DNA of 64,000 nucleotides from Flavobacterium terrisoli (GCF_030167905.1 NZ_JARGNA010000001.1:124001-188000), one strand, 5' to 3'. Shown: positions 1 to 8,777, counted from the first letter of the stretch. Notes: generated from the letters alone by a model not told the origin. Translations and numbers: made by a program.

Positions 1-191
1 TCTGCCGTTTTGCCCCAAGCCGTTACGCGGTGCCATTCGGTGTTTTCTACTTTTTCACCTTTGTCATTGGTATAATAATCATTGGTAGCGATGGTGATGT
101 TGGCTACTTTTTTTCCTCCATCAAAGGTTTTTACTTCCGGCTCTTGTCCTACGTGTCCGATTAACTGTACTCTGTTTTTCATTGCATTCAT
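1..191 (-). CDS. ssb: Single-stranded DNA-binding protein, 5' part
   Basis: Reading the reverse strand from the ATG ending at 191 gives MNAMKNRVQLIGHVGQEPEV, then a conserved OB-fold core with TNDYYTNDKGEKVENTEWHRV and W-G-K-T, the classic N-terminal half of bacterial SSB. It coats single-stranded DNA in replication, recombination and repair and recruits partners through an acidic C-terminal tail that lies beyond the window. About 63 codons are present; the 3' part is cut off by position 1. A second ATG at 182 is an alternative start and would begin MKNRVQ. The two lines of evidence are the SSB start pattern VxLIGxxGxxPE and the NTEWHR motif, both seen directly. The gene is divergent from the GNAT-nitrilase gene. 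Confidence 0.9.
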   Translation of the reverse strand, partial: MNAMKNRVQLIGHVGQEPEVKTFDGGKKVANITIATNDYYTNDKGEKVENTEWHRVTAWGKTA

Positions 192-305
192 GGCGTTTAA
201 AATTTTAACTGTTATTGTTATTTGTGAATTACTCCTGTCAGCTATCCGTTGTTGGTTTCCGACGAGGCAAAGTTGTGACAGTTCAAAAAAATTAGTCGGT
301 TTCTT

Positions 306-369
306 ACCGTTTACTTTCGGTTGTAATTGTTTGTAAACGTTTGTAAACGGTAATTTTTTTGTATATTTG
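306..369 (+). promoter_or_regulatory. Promoter with repeated GTAAACG motifs
   Basis: TTTG at 340-343, an 18-nt spacer and TATATTTG at 362-369 fit the Bacteroidota sigma promoter (TTTG / TAnnTTTG). It precedes the ATG at 387. The heptamer GTAAACG occurs at 333-339 and 343-349 as a tandem 10-bp repeat, and in inverted form (CGTTTAC) at 308-314. The arms ACCGTTTAC (306-314) and GTAAACGGT (343-351) are perfect inverses. This could be an operator overlapping the -33 element. The promoter match is seen; the operator role is inferred. Confidence 0.65.
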
Positions 370-386
370 TTGAAAATCAATTGTTT

Positions 387-1910
387 ATGAGCCCCGAAAT
401 AAATAAAGTAGGATTGCGGAATCTTCTCATTGAAGATTACAAAGAATTGAAAAGGTCAATGATAGACGCCTATCCTGAAATGGAAAATGCCTATTGGCCC
501 GAGTCACAAATTGAAAAATTACTTCAAATTTTTCCCGAAGGGCAATTGGTTATTTTGGTCGATGATAAAGTAGTCGGTTCTGCCCTGTCTTTAATCGTCA
601 ACGAAGACTTGATTGACAAAAATCACACTTACAGACAAATCACCGGGGATTTTACTTTTTCAACCCACAGCAAAAAAGGTGATATCCTCTACGGAATAGA
701 CGTTTTTATACATCCCGATTACAGAGGTTTGCGATTGGGCCGTCGTTTGTATGATGCGCGAAAAGCCTTGTGCGAACAGCTCAATTTAAAATCAATTGTA
801 TTTGCCGGAAGAATACCCAATTACAGCAAATATTCGAACGATTTAACCCCAAAAGCCTACATCGAAAAAATCAAAAGAAAAGAACTTTACGATCCGGTTT
901 TGTCCTTTCAGTTGAGCAATGATTTCCATGAAGTGCGTGTCATCCAAAACTATCTGGAAGATGACAAAAGCTCTAAAGAGTATGCGGTTTTACTCGAATG
1001 GAATAACATCTATTATGATGCTAATCCCAAGCTCATCAATACCCACAAAAGTATTATTCGCCTCGGGCTTATCCAATGGCAGATGCGACCGCTCGACAAT
1101 CTCCAAGCTTTGTTTGATCAGGCAGAATTCTTTATCGATGCTGTTTCGGGCTATGGAAGTGATTTTGCACTTTTCCCCGAATTGTTTATTGCGCCATTGA
1201 TGGCCGATTACAACCATCTTTCCGAAGCCGATGCCATTAGGGAGTTGGCTAAGTTTGCCGAACCGATTCGCAAAAAATTTCAGGAGTTTGCCATTTCGTA
1301 TAACATCAACATCATTTCCGGAAGCATGCCATTGCTTGAAGATGGAAAGTTGCACAACGCCGGTTTTCTATGTAAAAGAGATGGAACTTTTGAAATGTAC
1401 CGAAAAATACACATCACGCCTAATGAAATTTTCCATTGGGGAATTACCGGCGGTGACATTTTCCACACTTTTGAAACCGATTGCTGCAAAATTGGGATTA
1501 TGATTTGTTATGATGTTGAATTTCCTGAACTCTCCAGATTATTGGCAGATGAAGGCATGGATATTCTTTTTGTACCGTTCCTAACCGATACCCAAAATGG
1601 TTATACCCGCGTGAAACATTGTGCTCAGGCACGCGCGATTGAAAACGAGTGTTTTGTAGCTATTGCCGGTTGTGTTGGGAATTTGCCCAAAGTGAACAAC
1701 ATGGACATCCAATTTGCGCAGGCGGCGGTTTTCACACCGTCTGATTTTGCCTTCCCGAGTAATGGTATCAAAGCAGAAGCCACGCCCAATACCGAAATGA
1801 CTTTGATTGTTGATGTCGATATCAATTTACTAAAAGAGTTACACGAACATGGTAGCGTCAAAACCATGAAAGACCGAAGAACCGATTTATACGAACTAAA
1901 GAAAAAATAA
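387..1910 (+). CDS. GNAT acetyltransferase / carbon-nitrogen hydrolase fusion
   Basis: A 507-residue two-domain protein. The N-terminal ~220 residues are a GNAT acetyltransferase-like domain, with the acetyl-CoA loop DYRGLRLGRRLYDARK near residue 115. The C-terminal ~280 residues are a nitrilase-superfamily amidohydrolase. The nitrilase triad is intact: Glu265 in FPELF, Lys340 in YRKIHITP and Cys374 in IGIMICYDVEFPE. Such fusions are known in Bacteroidota; the substrate is unknown, but an amide or a small N-acyl metabolite is expected. I chose the ATG at 387, 18 nt after a good TAnnTTTG box. A TTG at 381 in frame is less likely. The stop is followed after 5 nt by the next gene, so the two are probably cotranscribed. 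Confidence 0.9.
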   Translation: MSPEINKVGLRNLLIEDYKELKRSMIDAYPEMENAYWPESQIEKLLQIFPEGQLVILVDDKVVGSALSLIVNEDLIDKNHTYRQITGDFTFSTHSKKGDILYGIDVFIHPDYRGLRLGRRLYDARKALCEQLNLKSIVFAGRIPNYSKYSNDLTPKAYIEKIKRKELYDPVLSFQLSNDFHEVRVIQNYLEDDKSSKEYAVLLEWNNIYYDANPKLINTHKSIIRLGLIQWQMRPLDNLQALFDQAEFFIDAVSGYGSDFALFPELFIAPLMADYNHLSEADAIRELAKFAEPIRKKFQEFAISYNINIISGSMPLLEDGKLHNAGFLCKRDGTFEMYRKIHITPNEIFHWGITGGDIFHTFETDCCKIGIMICYDVEFPELSRLLADEGMDILFVPFLTDTQNGYTRVKHCAQARAIENECFVAIAGCVGNLPKVNNMDIQFAQAAVFTPSDFAFPSNGIKAEATPNTEMTLIVDVDINLLKELHEHGSVKTMKDRRTDLYELKKK

Positions 1911-1915
1911 AAGCC

Positions 1916-2266
1916 ATGACTAAAACCTGTTTGGAATGCGGCGAAAAGATTGTAGGCCGTGAGGACAAGAAATTCTGCAGCGACGGTTGCCGCAATGCCT
2001 ACAATAACAAAATCAACAAAGACAGCACCAATTATATGCGGAACATCAACAACAAGTTGCGCAAAAATTACCGCATTCTTTCTGAGTTGAATGTCGAAGG
2101 CAAATCGAAAACGACAAAAGCAAAACTGCTGAGCAAAGGTTTCGACTTTGATTATCTGACCAATATTCTGAGCACCAAAACCGGAAATACATACCATTTT
2201 GTGTATGACCAAGGCTATATGCTTTTGGACAATGATTTTTATATGTTAGTTAAAAAAGATATTTAG
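1916..2266 (+). CDS. Zinc-ribbon-like conserved hypothetical protein
   Basis: A 116-residue protein beginning MTKTCLECGEKIVGREDKKFCSDGCR. The C-x2-C and C-x3-C pairs resemble the small treble-clef or zinc-ribbon fold of proteins that carry a CxxC...CSxxCR motif. The rest (residues 30-116) is basic and probably helical, with no recognised catalytic motif, and contains an MRNINNKLRKNYRIL stretch. It lies 5 nt downstream of the GNAT-nitrilase gene on the same strand. I do not know its function; nucleic-acid binding is only a guess from the basic charge and the zinc motif. Confidence 0.75.
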   Translation: MTKTCLECGEKIVGREDKKFCSDGCRNAYNNKINKDSTNYMRNINNKLRKNYRILSELNVEGKSKTTKAKLLSKGFDFDYLTNILSTKTGNTYHFVYDQGYMLLDNDFYMLVKKDI

Positions 2267-2340
2267 TAAATTTACCAAGTGCAAGATTTGAATTACTGCT
2301 CGAAATGGTGATTCTTATCCGAACAAACAACTAACCGGGA

Positions 2341-4722
2341 ATGAAAAACAACCAACCATCACTAATTAGCTTTCTTTTCTTAGCGGCCGTTATTTCGGGG
2401 ATATTTTACTTTATGATGCCCCAAAGCTACGACGAAACCGAAGCACCGCTTTCCGAATTTTCCACCCAGCGCGCTTTACAAACCGTTAAGGCAATGACCG
2501 TAAGACCACACTTTGTTGGCTCCAAAAACCACGAAGTCGTTGCTCAATATCTTCAAAAAGAACTGCAGAATTTAGGTTTGGAAACTACTTTTCAGGAAGG
2601 ATTTACGATGACCGAAAAAGGGACTTTGGTGAAGTCAAAAAACATTTTGGCTCGCATTAAAGGAACCGCAAATACAAAAGCCTTATTATTGCTTTCGCAT
2701 TATGACAGCGCACCGCATTCTTTCTCTCACGGCGCCAGTGATGATGCTTCGGGAGTAGCCACAATCATAGAAGGTGTTCGTGCTTTTTTACACAATAAAA
2801 CGCCTCATAAAAATGACATTATCATACTATTTAGTGATGCCGAGGAATTGGGATTAAATGGTGCCGCACTTTTTGTAACGCAACACCAATGGGCAAAGGA
2901 AGTGGGTTTGGCCTTAAATTTTGAAGCGCGCGGTTCTTCGGGACCGAGTTATATGCTGATGGAAACCAATCAGGGCAATGCCAATATGGTGGAAGCGTTT
3001 AGCAATGGAGACGTACAATATCCGGTTTCAAATTCACTGATGTACAGTATTTATAAAATGCTCCCGAATGATACCGATTTGACAGTTTTCAGGGAACAGG
3101 GAAAAATTCAGGGATTCAATTTTGCTTTTATTGATAGTCATTATAACTATCATACTGCTCAGGACAAGGTTCAAAATTTAGACCCGAACACTTTGGCACA
3201 TCAGGGAACTTATCTGGTTCCGCTGTTGAATCATTTTGGTAATGCCGATTTAAAAAATCTGGATTCTTCCTCTGATAAAGTGTATTTCAACATTCCGTTT
3301 GGCTTTGTGAGTTATCCATTTGGCTGGATTTTACCCATGCTGATCATTGGATTCGGCTTGGTTTTATTGTTTATGTTTATCGGTTTGGGGAAACAGGTTT
3401 TGCGCATGGACGAAATCATCAAAGGTTTTGTTCCGCTTTTGGTCTCGATGCTTACCGCTGGTATATTGACTTATGTTGGTTGGAAATTACTCCTTAATTT
3501 CTATCCTGAATACCAGGACATTCTTCAGGGTTTCACTTATAATGGGCATTATTATATTTACGCTTTTGTGAGTTTGACCTTGTCGATTTGCTTTTTGTTT
3601 TACCAAAACAACGGCAAACGCAATCCTGAATTGAACCAAATGGTCGCACCATTATTCGTTTGGTTGCTACTCAATATCGGTATTGCTTTGAAATTACCAG
3701 GAGCCGGATTTTTGATTATCCCGGTGCTTTCGAGTGCATTAATGTTGGGTATTTTTGTATTGACGCAAAGATCCAATTGGTTTATCAATTGTCTCTTATC
3801 CATTCCAACATTAATCCTCATCGTGCCGTTTATCCAAATGTTCCCAATAGGTTTGGGGTTGAAAATCCTTTTTGGAAGCGCGATTCTAACCGTTTTGGCA
3901 TTCTCTTTATTGTTGCCTGTTTTTGGTTCGTTCCAACGAAAAGGCATTTGGGCCGCATTCTTCTTTCTGGTTTCGATTGGCCTGTTTGTCAAAGCGCATC
4001 AGGATTCGGGTTATGCTTATGGAAAAGCCAAACCAAACAGCTTGGTTTACATTTTGGATGCCGACAGCAACAAAGCGCATTGGGCAACTTATGATGTCAA
4101 TTTAGACGAATGGACCAAAGTTTATCTGGGCGAAAATCCAAAAAGCGGCTCTGCCTTAAACACCAATAAACTGTATAGCAAATATGGATCGGAGTTTACC
4201 TATATGGCTGTTGCTCCGGTGAAAAATTTAGCCAAGCCAACCATAGAATTTTTACGCGACACGGTAAAAGGAACCCAACATTTGTATCGCATCAGAATTA
4301 CGCCAAACCGAAAAGTAAATCGCTACGATCTCTTTAACAACAACGGAATTCAAATCAATAACCTCAGAGGTAATGGTGTAAAATCTATTGATTTTGAAAG
4401 CAATATAGCTACTAAAACCACCGGCAAAATATTGAGTTATTACGTTGTGGATAATCTTCCATTGGAACTGACTTTCTCGATTTCGGCCAAGCAAAAACTC
4501 GATTTGAATTTGGTGGAAAGTTCGTTTGACTTGATGACCAATCCAATGTTTACCATGGTCAAAAGAAAAAACTGGATGATTCCAACGCCATTCGTATTAA
4601 ATGATGCTGTGATTGTCCGCCAGAAACTAAAAGCTTCGGCCAAAGTTGCTGAGACAAAGCCAGTTTACAGAATAACCACAGAAAAAGACAGTCTGGCAAT
4701 AGTGGCTGACAGTTTACGATAA
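2341..4722 (+). CDS. Membrane-anchored M28 family metallopeptidase
   Basis: A 793-residue protein. An N-terminal membrane anchor (about residues 7-25) is followed by an M28 aminopeptidase domain. Co-catalytic zinc ligands are visible: His120 and Asp122 in SHYDSAPHS, Asp134 in GASDDASGVA and the Glu pair in DAEELGLNG (168-169). A His in DSHYNYHTAQD near residue 270 fits the last ligand. Roughly residues 325-560 hold about eight to nine hydrophobic helices, and the C-terminal ~230 residues are a soluble domain. This order (M28, then a polytopic region, then a soluble tail) resembles the eukaryotic ERMP1/FXNA family and is common in Flavobacteriia. The substrate is unknown. The stop overlaps the next start by one base. 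Confidence 0.88.
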   Translation: MKNNQPSLISFLFLAAVISGIFYFMMPQSYDETEAPLSEFSTQRALQTVKAMTVRPHFVGSKNHEVVAQYLQKELQNLGLETTFQEGFTMTEKGTLVKSKNILARIKGTANTKALLLLSHYDSAPHSFSHGASDDASGVATIIEGVRAFLHNKTPHKNDIIILFSDAEELGLNGAALFVTQHQWAKEVGLALNFEARGSSGPSYMLMETNQGNANMVEAFSNGDVQYPVSNSLMYSIYKMLPNDTDLTVFREQGKIQGFNFAFIDSHYNYHTAQDKVQNLDPNTLAHQGTYLVPLLNHFGNADLKNLDSSSDKVYFNIPFGFVSYPFGWILPMLIIGFGLVLLFMFIGLGKQVLRMDEIIKGFVPLLVSMLTAGILTYVGWKLLLNFYPEYQDILQGFTYNGHYYIYAFVSLTLSICFLFYQNNGKRNPELNQMVAPLFVWLLLNIGIALKLPGAGFLIIPVLSSALMLGIFVLTQRSNWFINCLLSIPTLILIVPFIQMFPIGLGLKILFGSAILTVLAFSLLLPVFGSFQRKGIWAAFFFLVSIGLFVKAHQDSGYAYGKAKPNSLVYILDADSNKAHWATYDVNLDEWTKVYLGENPKSGSALNTNKLYSKYGSEFTYMAVAPVKNLAKPTIEFLRDTVKGTQHLYRIRITPNRKVNRYDLFNNNGIQINNLRGNGVKSIDFESNIATKTTGKILSYYVVDNLPLELTFSISAKQKLDLNLVESSFDLMTNPMFTMVKRKNWMIPTPFVLNDAVIVRQKLKASAKVAETKPVYRITTEKDSLAIVADSLR

Positions 4723-5528
4723 TGAAAAAAATCAGCATTTTAGGTTGTGGCTGGTTGGGTTTGCCTTTGGCCAAATCATTACTCGCGAAAGGATTTTCGG
4801 TTAAAGGTTCGACGACTTCATTAGCCAAAATTTCGCTTTTGAACAATGCCGGAATTGAAGCTTTTCAGATAGAAGTCTCAGAACAGGAAATCAAAGGTGA
4901 AATTGAATCATTTCTTGAAAATTCCGAAATCCTAATCATTGATATTCCACCAAAACTAAGAGGGACAAATTCCGAAAATTTTGTAGCCAAAATTCAAAAC
5001 CTGATTCCGTTTATCAAAAAATCAACGGTTCAGAAAGTCCTTTTTATCAGTTCCACAGCAATTTATAATGACAATTATTCTACCGTTACGGAAACAACAC
5101 AAACCGAACCCGATACCGAAAGCGGAAAGCAATTGCTCGAAGTGGAAAAACTTTTTCTGCTCAGCATTTTCGATTTTAGCACAACTATAATACGCTTTGG
5201 TGGATTGATTGGTGATGACCGGCATCCTGTACATTTTTTGGCCGGAAAACAAAATCTCGGAAATCCCGATGCGCCAATTAATTTAATCCATCAAATAGAC
5301 TGCATCGGAATTATCGAGAGGATAATCGAGTTGAATCGTTGGAACGACAAATTCAATGCTGTAGCGCCATTTCATCCCAAAAGAAAAGAATATTACACCC
5401 AAAAAGCAACAGAATTGGGATTACCTTTGCCTCAATTTGCAGAAACCTCAACTTCCTTTGGCAAAGTAATCCTTGCCAATAAAATAGAAGACGACCTGAA
5501 CTATGTATTTCAAAATACAATATTATGA
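4722..5528 (+). CDS. NAD(P)-binding Rossmann-fold protein (SDR-like, YeeZ type)
   Basis: A 268-residue protein starting MKKISILGCGWLGLPLAKSL. The glycine-rich GxGxxG nucleotide-binding motif lies at residues 8-13, followed by an atypical short-chain dehydrogenase/epimerase body. VLFISSTAIYND (about 103-114) corresponds to the Ser position of the SDR active site. The substrate is unknown; the closest known type is the YeeZ-like nucleoside-diphosphate-sugar epimerase group. Its ATG overlaps the preceding TAA by one base and its own stop overlaps the next start (ATGA), so the three genes are translationally coupled. Confidence 0.85.
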   Translation: MKKISILGCGWLGLPLAKSLLAKGFSVKGSTTSLAKISLLNNAGIEAFQIEVSEQEIKGEIESFLENSEILIIDIPPKLRGTNSENFVAKIQNLIPFIKKSTVQKVLFISSTAIYNDNYSTVTETTQTEPDTESGKQLLEVEKLFLLSIFDFSTTIIRFGGLIGDDRHPVHFLAGKQNLGNPDAPINLIHQIDCIGIIERIIELNRWNDKFNAVAPFHPKRKEYYTQKATELGLPLPQFAETSTSFGKVILANKIEDDLNYVFQNTIL

Positions 5529-5770
5529 GCACAGATGAAATTATTGGAACCATTGGCGTTGGCACAATCCTTATAGCCTATTTTTTAAACATTTTTTCAC
5601 TAATTAAGAAAGAAGGTGTTTTGTTTTATGTGATGAATATTGTCGGGGCAGGCATTGCCTGTTTTGCTTCGGTTCTGATAAGTTTTTGGCCGTTCATCAT
5701 CCTCGAAGGAACCTGGGTAGTTGTGAGTGTCATTGGCTTACTGAAAACCATAAAAAAACCTCAAGGATAA
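5525..5770 (+). CDS. Small integral membrane protein (CBU_0592-like)
   Basis: An 81-residue protein with three hydrophobic segments (roughly residues 6-24, 33-50 and 53-72). The pattern GTIGVGTILIAYFLN near the start and LEGTWVVVSVIGLLK near the end is that of the small three-helix membrane proteins annotated as CBU_0592 family. The function is unknown. The start overlaps the previous stop by four bases (ATGA). The stop codon lies in the loop of the terminator hairpin. Confidence 0.75.
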   Translation: MSTDEIIGTIGVGTILIAYFLNIFSLIKKEGVLFYVMNIVGAGIACFASVLISFWPFIILEGTWVVVSVIGLLKTIKKPQG

Positions 5771-5783
5771 CTTGAGGTTTTTA
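5752..5783. terminator. Bidirectional intrinsic terminator
   Basis: Arms AAACCTCAAG (5756-5765) and CTTGAGGTTT (5771-5780) are separated by GATAA. The hairpin has an A-run before it and a T-run after it, so it can serve both the plus operon and the convergent M13 peptidase gene that ends at 5801. Confidence 0.85.
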
Positions 5784-5800
5784 TTTATATCTTTTTTGGA

Positions 5801-7852
5801 TTACCAAATTTTTACTCGTTTGTTTGGCTCAACATACATCCCGTCGCCCGGTTTGATATTGAATGCCTGATAAAAAGTTTCCAAATTCAATAACGGCACA
5901 TAAGCTCTGTACATTCCCAGTGTATGCGGATCGGTTTTCACCTGATTTTTGATGGCTTCGTCACGCATTTTACTTCTCCAGATGGTTGCCCATGAGATAA
6001 ACAAACGTTGTTCCGGTGTGTAACCATCGATTAATCCCGGATTGCCATTTTCTTTTAAGTACAATTGCAAACCGTCATAAGCCGCATTAATTCCGCCTAA
6101 GTCACCAATATTTTCCCCTAAAGTAAACTTACCATCCACATGAATGCCGGGTAACGGTTCCAAAGCAGAATATTGATCCGCTAAAGCATTCCCAAGCGAT
6201 GTAAACTTTGTTAAATCGTCAGCTGTCCACCAATCTACTAAATTCCCTTCTGCATTGTATCTAGAACCTTCATCATCAAAACCATGTGAAATTTCGTGTC
6301 CGATTACCGCTCCGATTCCACCATAATTTACAGCTTCATCGGCCTTATAATCGTAAAACGGTGCCTGCAAAATTGCTGCCGGAAAAACAATCTCATTATA
6401 TGATGGATTGTAATAGGCATTTACCGTTTGCGGTGACATTCCCCATTCGGTTTTGTCTACCGGTTTGCCAATTTTCTCAAGGCTTTTAGCGTGATTCCAT
6501 TTGGATACATTCAGCACATTATCAAAATAACTTCCGCCTTCCGTTGGGTTTTTTACCGTCAAAGCAGAATAGTCTTTCCACTTGTCCGGATAACCTATTT
6601 TTATCGTCAGGCTGTACAGTTTTTCTATGGCTTTATTCTTGGTTTCGGCCGACATCCAGTCCAATTTATTGATACGGTTTTCAAAAGCACGCTGCACGTT
6701 TTTAATCATTTTTTGGGCTTTTACTTTGGCTTCAGCCGGGAACATTTTTTCTACGTATAATTTCCCTAAAGCTTCTCCAACACTTCCGTTAACCGTTTGC
6801 AACGCTCTTTCTTCCAACGGTCTTTGTTTGATCGCACCAGTTAAGGTTTTGCCATAAAAATCAAAATTGACCGCACCGATTTCCGTTGACAACATTCCGG
6901 CAGAACGGTTCAATAATGACCAACGCATATAAGCTTTCCAATCCTCAATGCTGTTTTGGGCCAAAAGCACTTGTAGTGCTTTCATGTATCTTGGTTGTGA
7001 TATGATAATCGTGTCCAGTTTTTTGAAACCAACACCGGATAAATAATTGCTCCAATCAATCGCAGGAACCATTTTCTGTAAATCGGCAATAGCGGCCGGA
7101 TTGTATTGTAATCTGGCATCTCTGCGCTCTACTCTGGTCAATCTTGGTTCAGACATTGCCGTTTCAAAAGCGACAATTCTTTGGGCTTCTGATTTGGCTT
7201 GTTCAGGTGTTTTCCCAATAAATGCCAACATTCTGGCAACATGCGTCTGGTATTTATCGCGTTTTTCCTTTGAATCTTTATCATCAGCAACATAATAATC
7301 CCTATCAGGTAATCCTAATCTTCCGGCACCAAGCGTCACCGAATTTTTATTACTGTCTTTGTCATCGGCTCCAACACCAACACCAAAGAAACCGATGCCT
7401 CCAAGCGGTTCCATTTCAATCAATACTTTTTGTAAATCTGAAATGTTTTTTATCGCATCAATTTTAGCCAAATATGGCTTTATCGGACCGATGCCCTGTT
7501 TGTTTCTGGCCACAGTATCCATAATTGATTTGAAAAGATTAACGGCTTTTCCCTGATCGGTATTCGATTTGTATTTTGGATTATTGGCCGCTTCCTTTAA
7601 AATAGCCAAAGCATCTTTGTCGGTTCTTTGACGCAATTCGTCAAAACTCCCCCAACGGGTTTTATCTGCAGGAATCTCTGTGTTTTTAACCCAGGTTCCG
7701 TTCACAAAACGAAAGAAATCATCATTTGGCCTTACCGATTTATCCATCAGGGACAAATCAATTCCCGGCTTTTTTTGTTGTGCATTGCCTTCCAGAACTC
7801 CGGTCAATAAAACAGCCGTCAGCAATGCTCTTGAAATCGCATTTATTTTCAT
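5801..7852 (-). CDS. M13 family metalloendopeptidase (PepO/neprilysin-like)
   Basis: A 683-residue exported zinc endopeptidase. A signal peptide (MKINAISRALLTAVLLTGVLEGNAQ) occupies about residues 1-25. The M13 N-terminal domain follows (DKSVRPNDDFFRFVNGTW), and the catalytic domain carries HEISH at about 519-523 in VIGHEISHGFDDEGS, with the third ligand Glu in GENIGDLGG. The C-terminus WRSKMRDEAIKNQVKTDPH and the final VKIW match the family closely, and the length is typical. Members degrade small peptides in the periplasm or outside. The gene stands alone with its own promoter and a dyad at 7890-7908. Confidence 0.95.
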   Translation of the reverse strand: MKINAISRALLTAVLLTGVLEGNAQQKKPGIDLSLMDKSVRPNDDFFRFVNGTWVKNTEIPADKTRWGSFDELRQRTDKDALAILKEAANNPKYKSNTDQGKAVNLFKSIMDTVARNKQGIGPIKPYLAKIDAIKNISDLQKVLIEMEPLGGIGFFGVGVGADDKDSNKNSVTLGAGRLGLPDRDYYVADDKDSKEKRDKYQTHVARMLAFIGKTPEQAKSEAQRIVAFETAMSEPRLTRVERRDARLQYNPAAIADLQKMVPAIDWSNYLSGVGFKKLDTIIISQPRYMKALQVLLAQNSIEDWKAYMRWSLLNRSAGMLSTEIGAVNFDFYGKTLTGAIKQRPLEERALQTVNGSVGEALGKLYVEKMFPAEAKVKAQKMIKNVQRAFENRINKLDWMSAETKNKAIEKLYSLTIKIGYPDKWKDYSALTVKNPTEGGSYFDNVLNVSKWNHAKSLEKIGKPVDKTEWGMSPQTVNAYYNPSYNEIVFPAAILQAPFYDYKADEAVNYGGIGAVIGHEISHGFDDEGSRYNAEGNLVDWWTADDLTKFTSLGNALADQYSALEPLPGIHVDGKFTLGENIGDLGGINAAYDGLQLYLKENGNPGLIDGYTPEQRLFISWATIWRSKMRDEAIKNQVKTDPHTLGMYRAYVPLLNLETFYQAFNIKPGDGMYVEPNKRVKIW

Positions 7853-7879
7853 AAATAGTTTAGTTTATGTTAGTAATCG

Positions 7880-7908
7880 CAAAATTATCAATTTCAGTTC
7901 CTGAAATT
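7880..7908 (-). promoter_or_regulatory. M13 peptidase promoter with palindromic operator candidate
   Basis: On the reverse strand TAATTTTG (plus 7880-7887) is a TAnnTTTG -7 box about 28 nt before the start codon. Directly upstream lies a perfect dyad, AATTTCAG-TTC-CTGAAATT on the plus strand (7890-7908), with 8-bp arms and a 3-bp centre. It sits in the -33/-7 spacer, where a repressor would block polymerase. The dyad is seen; the regulator is unknown. Confidence 0.55.
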
Positions 7909-7973
7909 AATTTTTAACAAAAATATAAGTCTTGATTAAGGCTAAAAAGTTACAAATGATGGTTTTGCTTTTG

Positions 7974-8029
7974 TATTTTTGCCACTCGAGACCTTTAGGT
8001 CGAATTGTTTACGAAGTAAAAAAAAAAGA
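7974..8029 (+). promoter_or_regulatory. -7 box plus conserved hairpin leader, copy A
   Basis: TATTTTTG at 7974-7981 is a TAnnTTTG box. From 7987, at about +1 to +5, runs CGAGACCTTTAGGTCGAA, then TTTACGAAGTAAA, which form two small hairpins (GACC/GGTC and TTTAC/GTAAA). Nearly the same leader follows the -7 box of the thioesterase gene at 61051. See the finding on this element. Confidence 0.6.
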
Positions 8030-8698
8030 ATGCTTGCTTTCCTTAAAAAATACAGAATCTTTATTGGCACTTTTATCCTATTTTCCATCATAACGGTTTC
8101 TCTTTTTTACAATGTTTTAAAACCAGGAAAAACACTTCCTATATTCAATCCTGCGGATGTCAATCCGGAATTGGTTGACAGCACGGTGCAGTATGTTGAA
8201 AAATACCATACCATCGCCGACTTTTCCTTTACCAACCAAAACGGAAAAACGATTACCCAAAAAGATTATGATGGCAAGATTTATATCGCCGATTTTTTCT
8301 TTACGACCTGTGGTTCGATTTGCCCCATCATGACCACCAATATGATTGATGTACAAAAGGCTTTTTTGAACAACCCAAAAGTGATGATGTTGTCACATTC
8401 GGTAACGCCAGAAATTGACAGCGTTCCGGTGTTGAAAAAATATGCTGTTGACAAAGGTGTTGTAGATGCCAAATGGAACCTGGTTACCGGTGACAAAAAG
8501 GAAATCTATCGCATGGCCAGAAAATCTTATTTGGCCGTCAAATTGGGCAAGCCCGAAGAACTTTACGATATGGTTCACACCGAAAATTTTGTTTTGGTAG
8601 ATACCAAAAGACGTGTTCGCGGATTTTATGACGGCACCAAAAAAGAAGATATTCAGAAATTAATTACCGATATTAATTGGTTACTGGAAAACGATTAA
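8030..8698 (+). CDS. SCO1/SenC family copper-binding thioredoxin-like protein
   Basis: A 222-residue protein with an N-terminal membrane anchor (FIGTFILFSIITVSLFYNVL, about 10-29) and a thioredoxin-fold domain outside. The copper ligands of the Sco family are present: Cys94 and Cys98 in TTCGSICPIM and His183 in MVHTENFVLVD. Sco proteins deliver copper to the CuA site of cytochrome c oxidase or reduce its cysteines; no oxidase gene is in the window. I chose the ATG at 8030. A longer frame opens at 7979, but its first 17 codons fall in the leader element and contain no plausible signal. Confidence 0.9.
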   Translation: MLAFLKKYRIFIGTFILFSIITVSLFYNVLKPGKTLPIFNPADVNPELVDSTVQYVEKYHTIADFSFTNQNGKTITQKDYDGKIYIADFFFTTCGSICPIMTTNMIDVQKAFLNNPKVMMLSHSVTPEIDSVPVLKKYAVDKGVVDAKWNLVTGDKKEIYRMARKSYLAVKLGKPEELYDMVHTENFVLVDTKRRVRGFYDGTKKEDIQKLITDINWLLEND

Positions 8699-8743
8699 AT
8701 TAGTTTCGCTGATAATTATCTTCTGATATTCTTTTTTTATCCT

Positions 8744-8751
8744 TATTTTTG
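8744..8751 (+). promoter_or_regulatory. feoAB -7 promoter element
   Basis: TATTTTTG fits TAnnTTTG and lies 26 nt before the feoA TTG start. I see no clear TTG-type -33 element at the usual distance, so this is a weak call that rests on the -7 box and position. Confidence 0.45.
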
Positions 8752-8777
8752 CAATCTTAATTCAATCTAAATAAGCA

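Noticed and set aside
1625..2212. 195-codon open frame on the minus strand
   Set aside because: Antisense to the nitrilase end and the zinc-ribbon gene; no family features.
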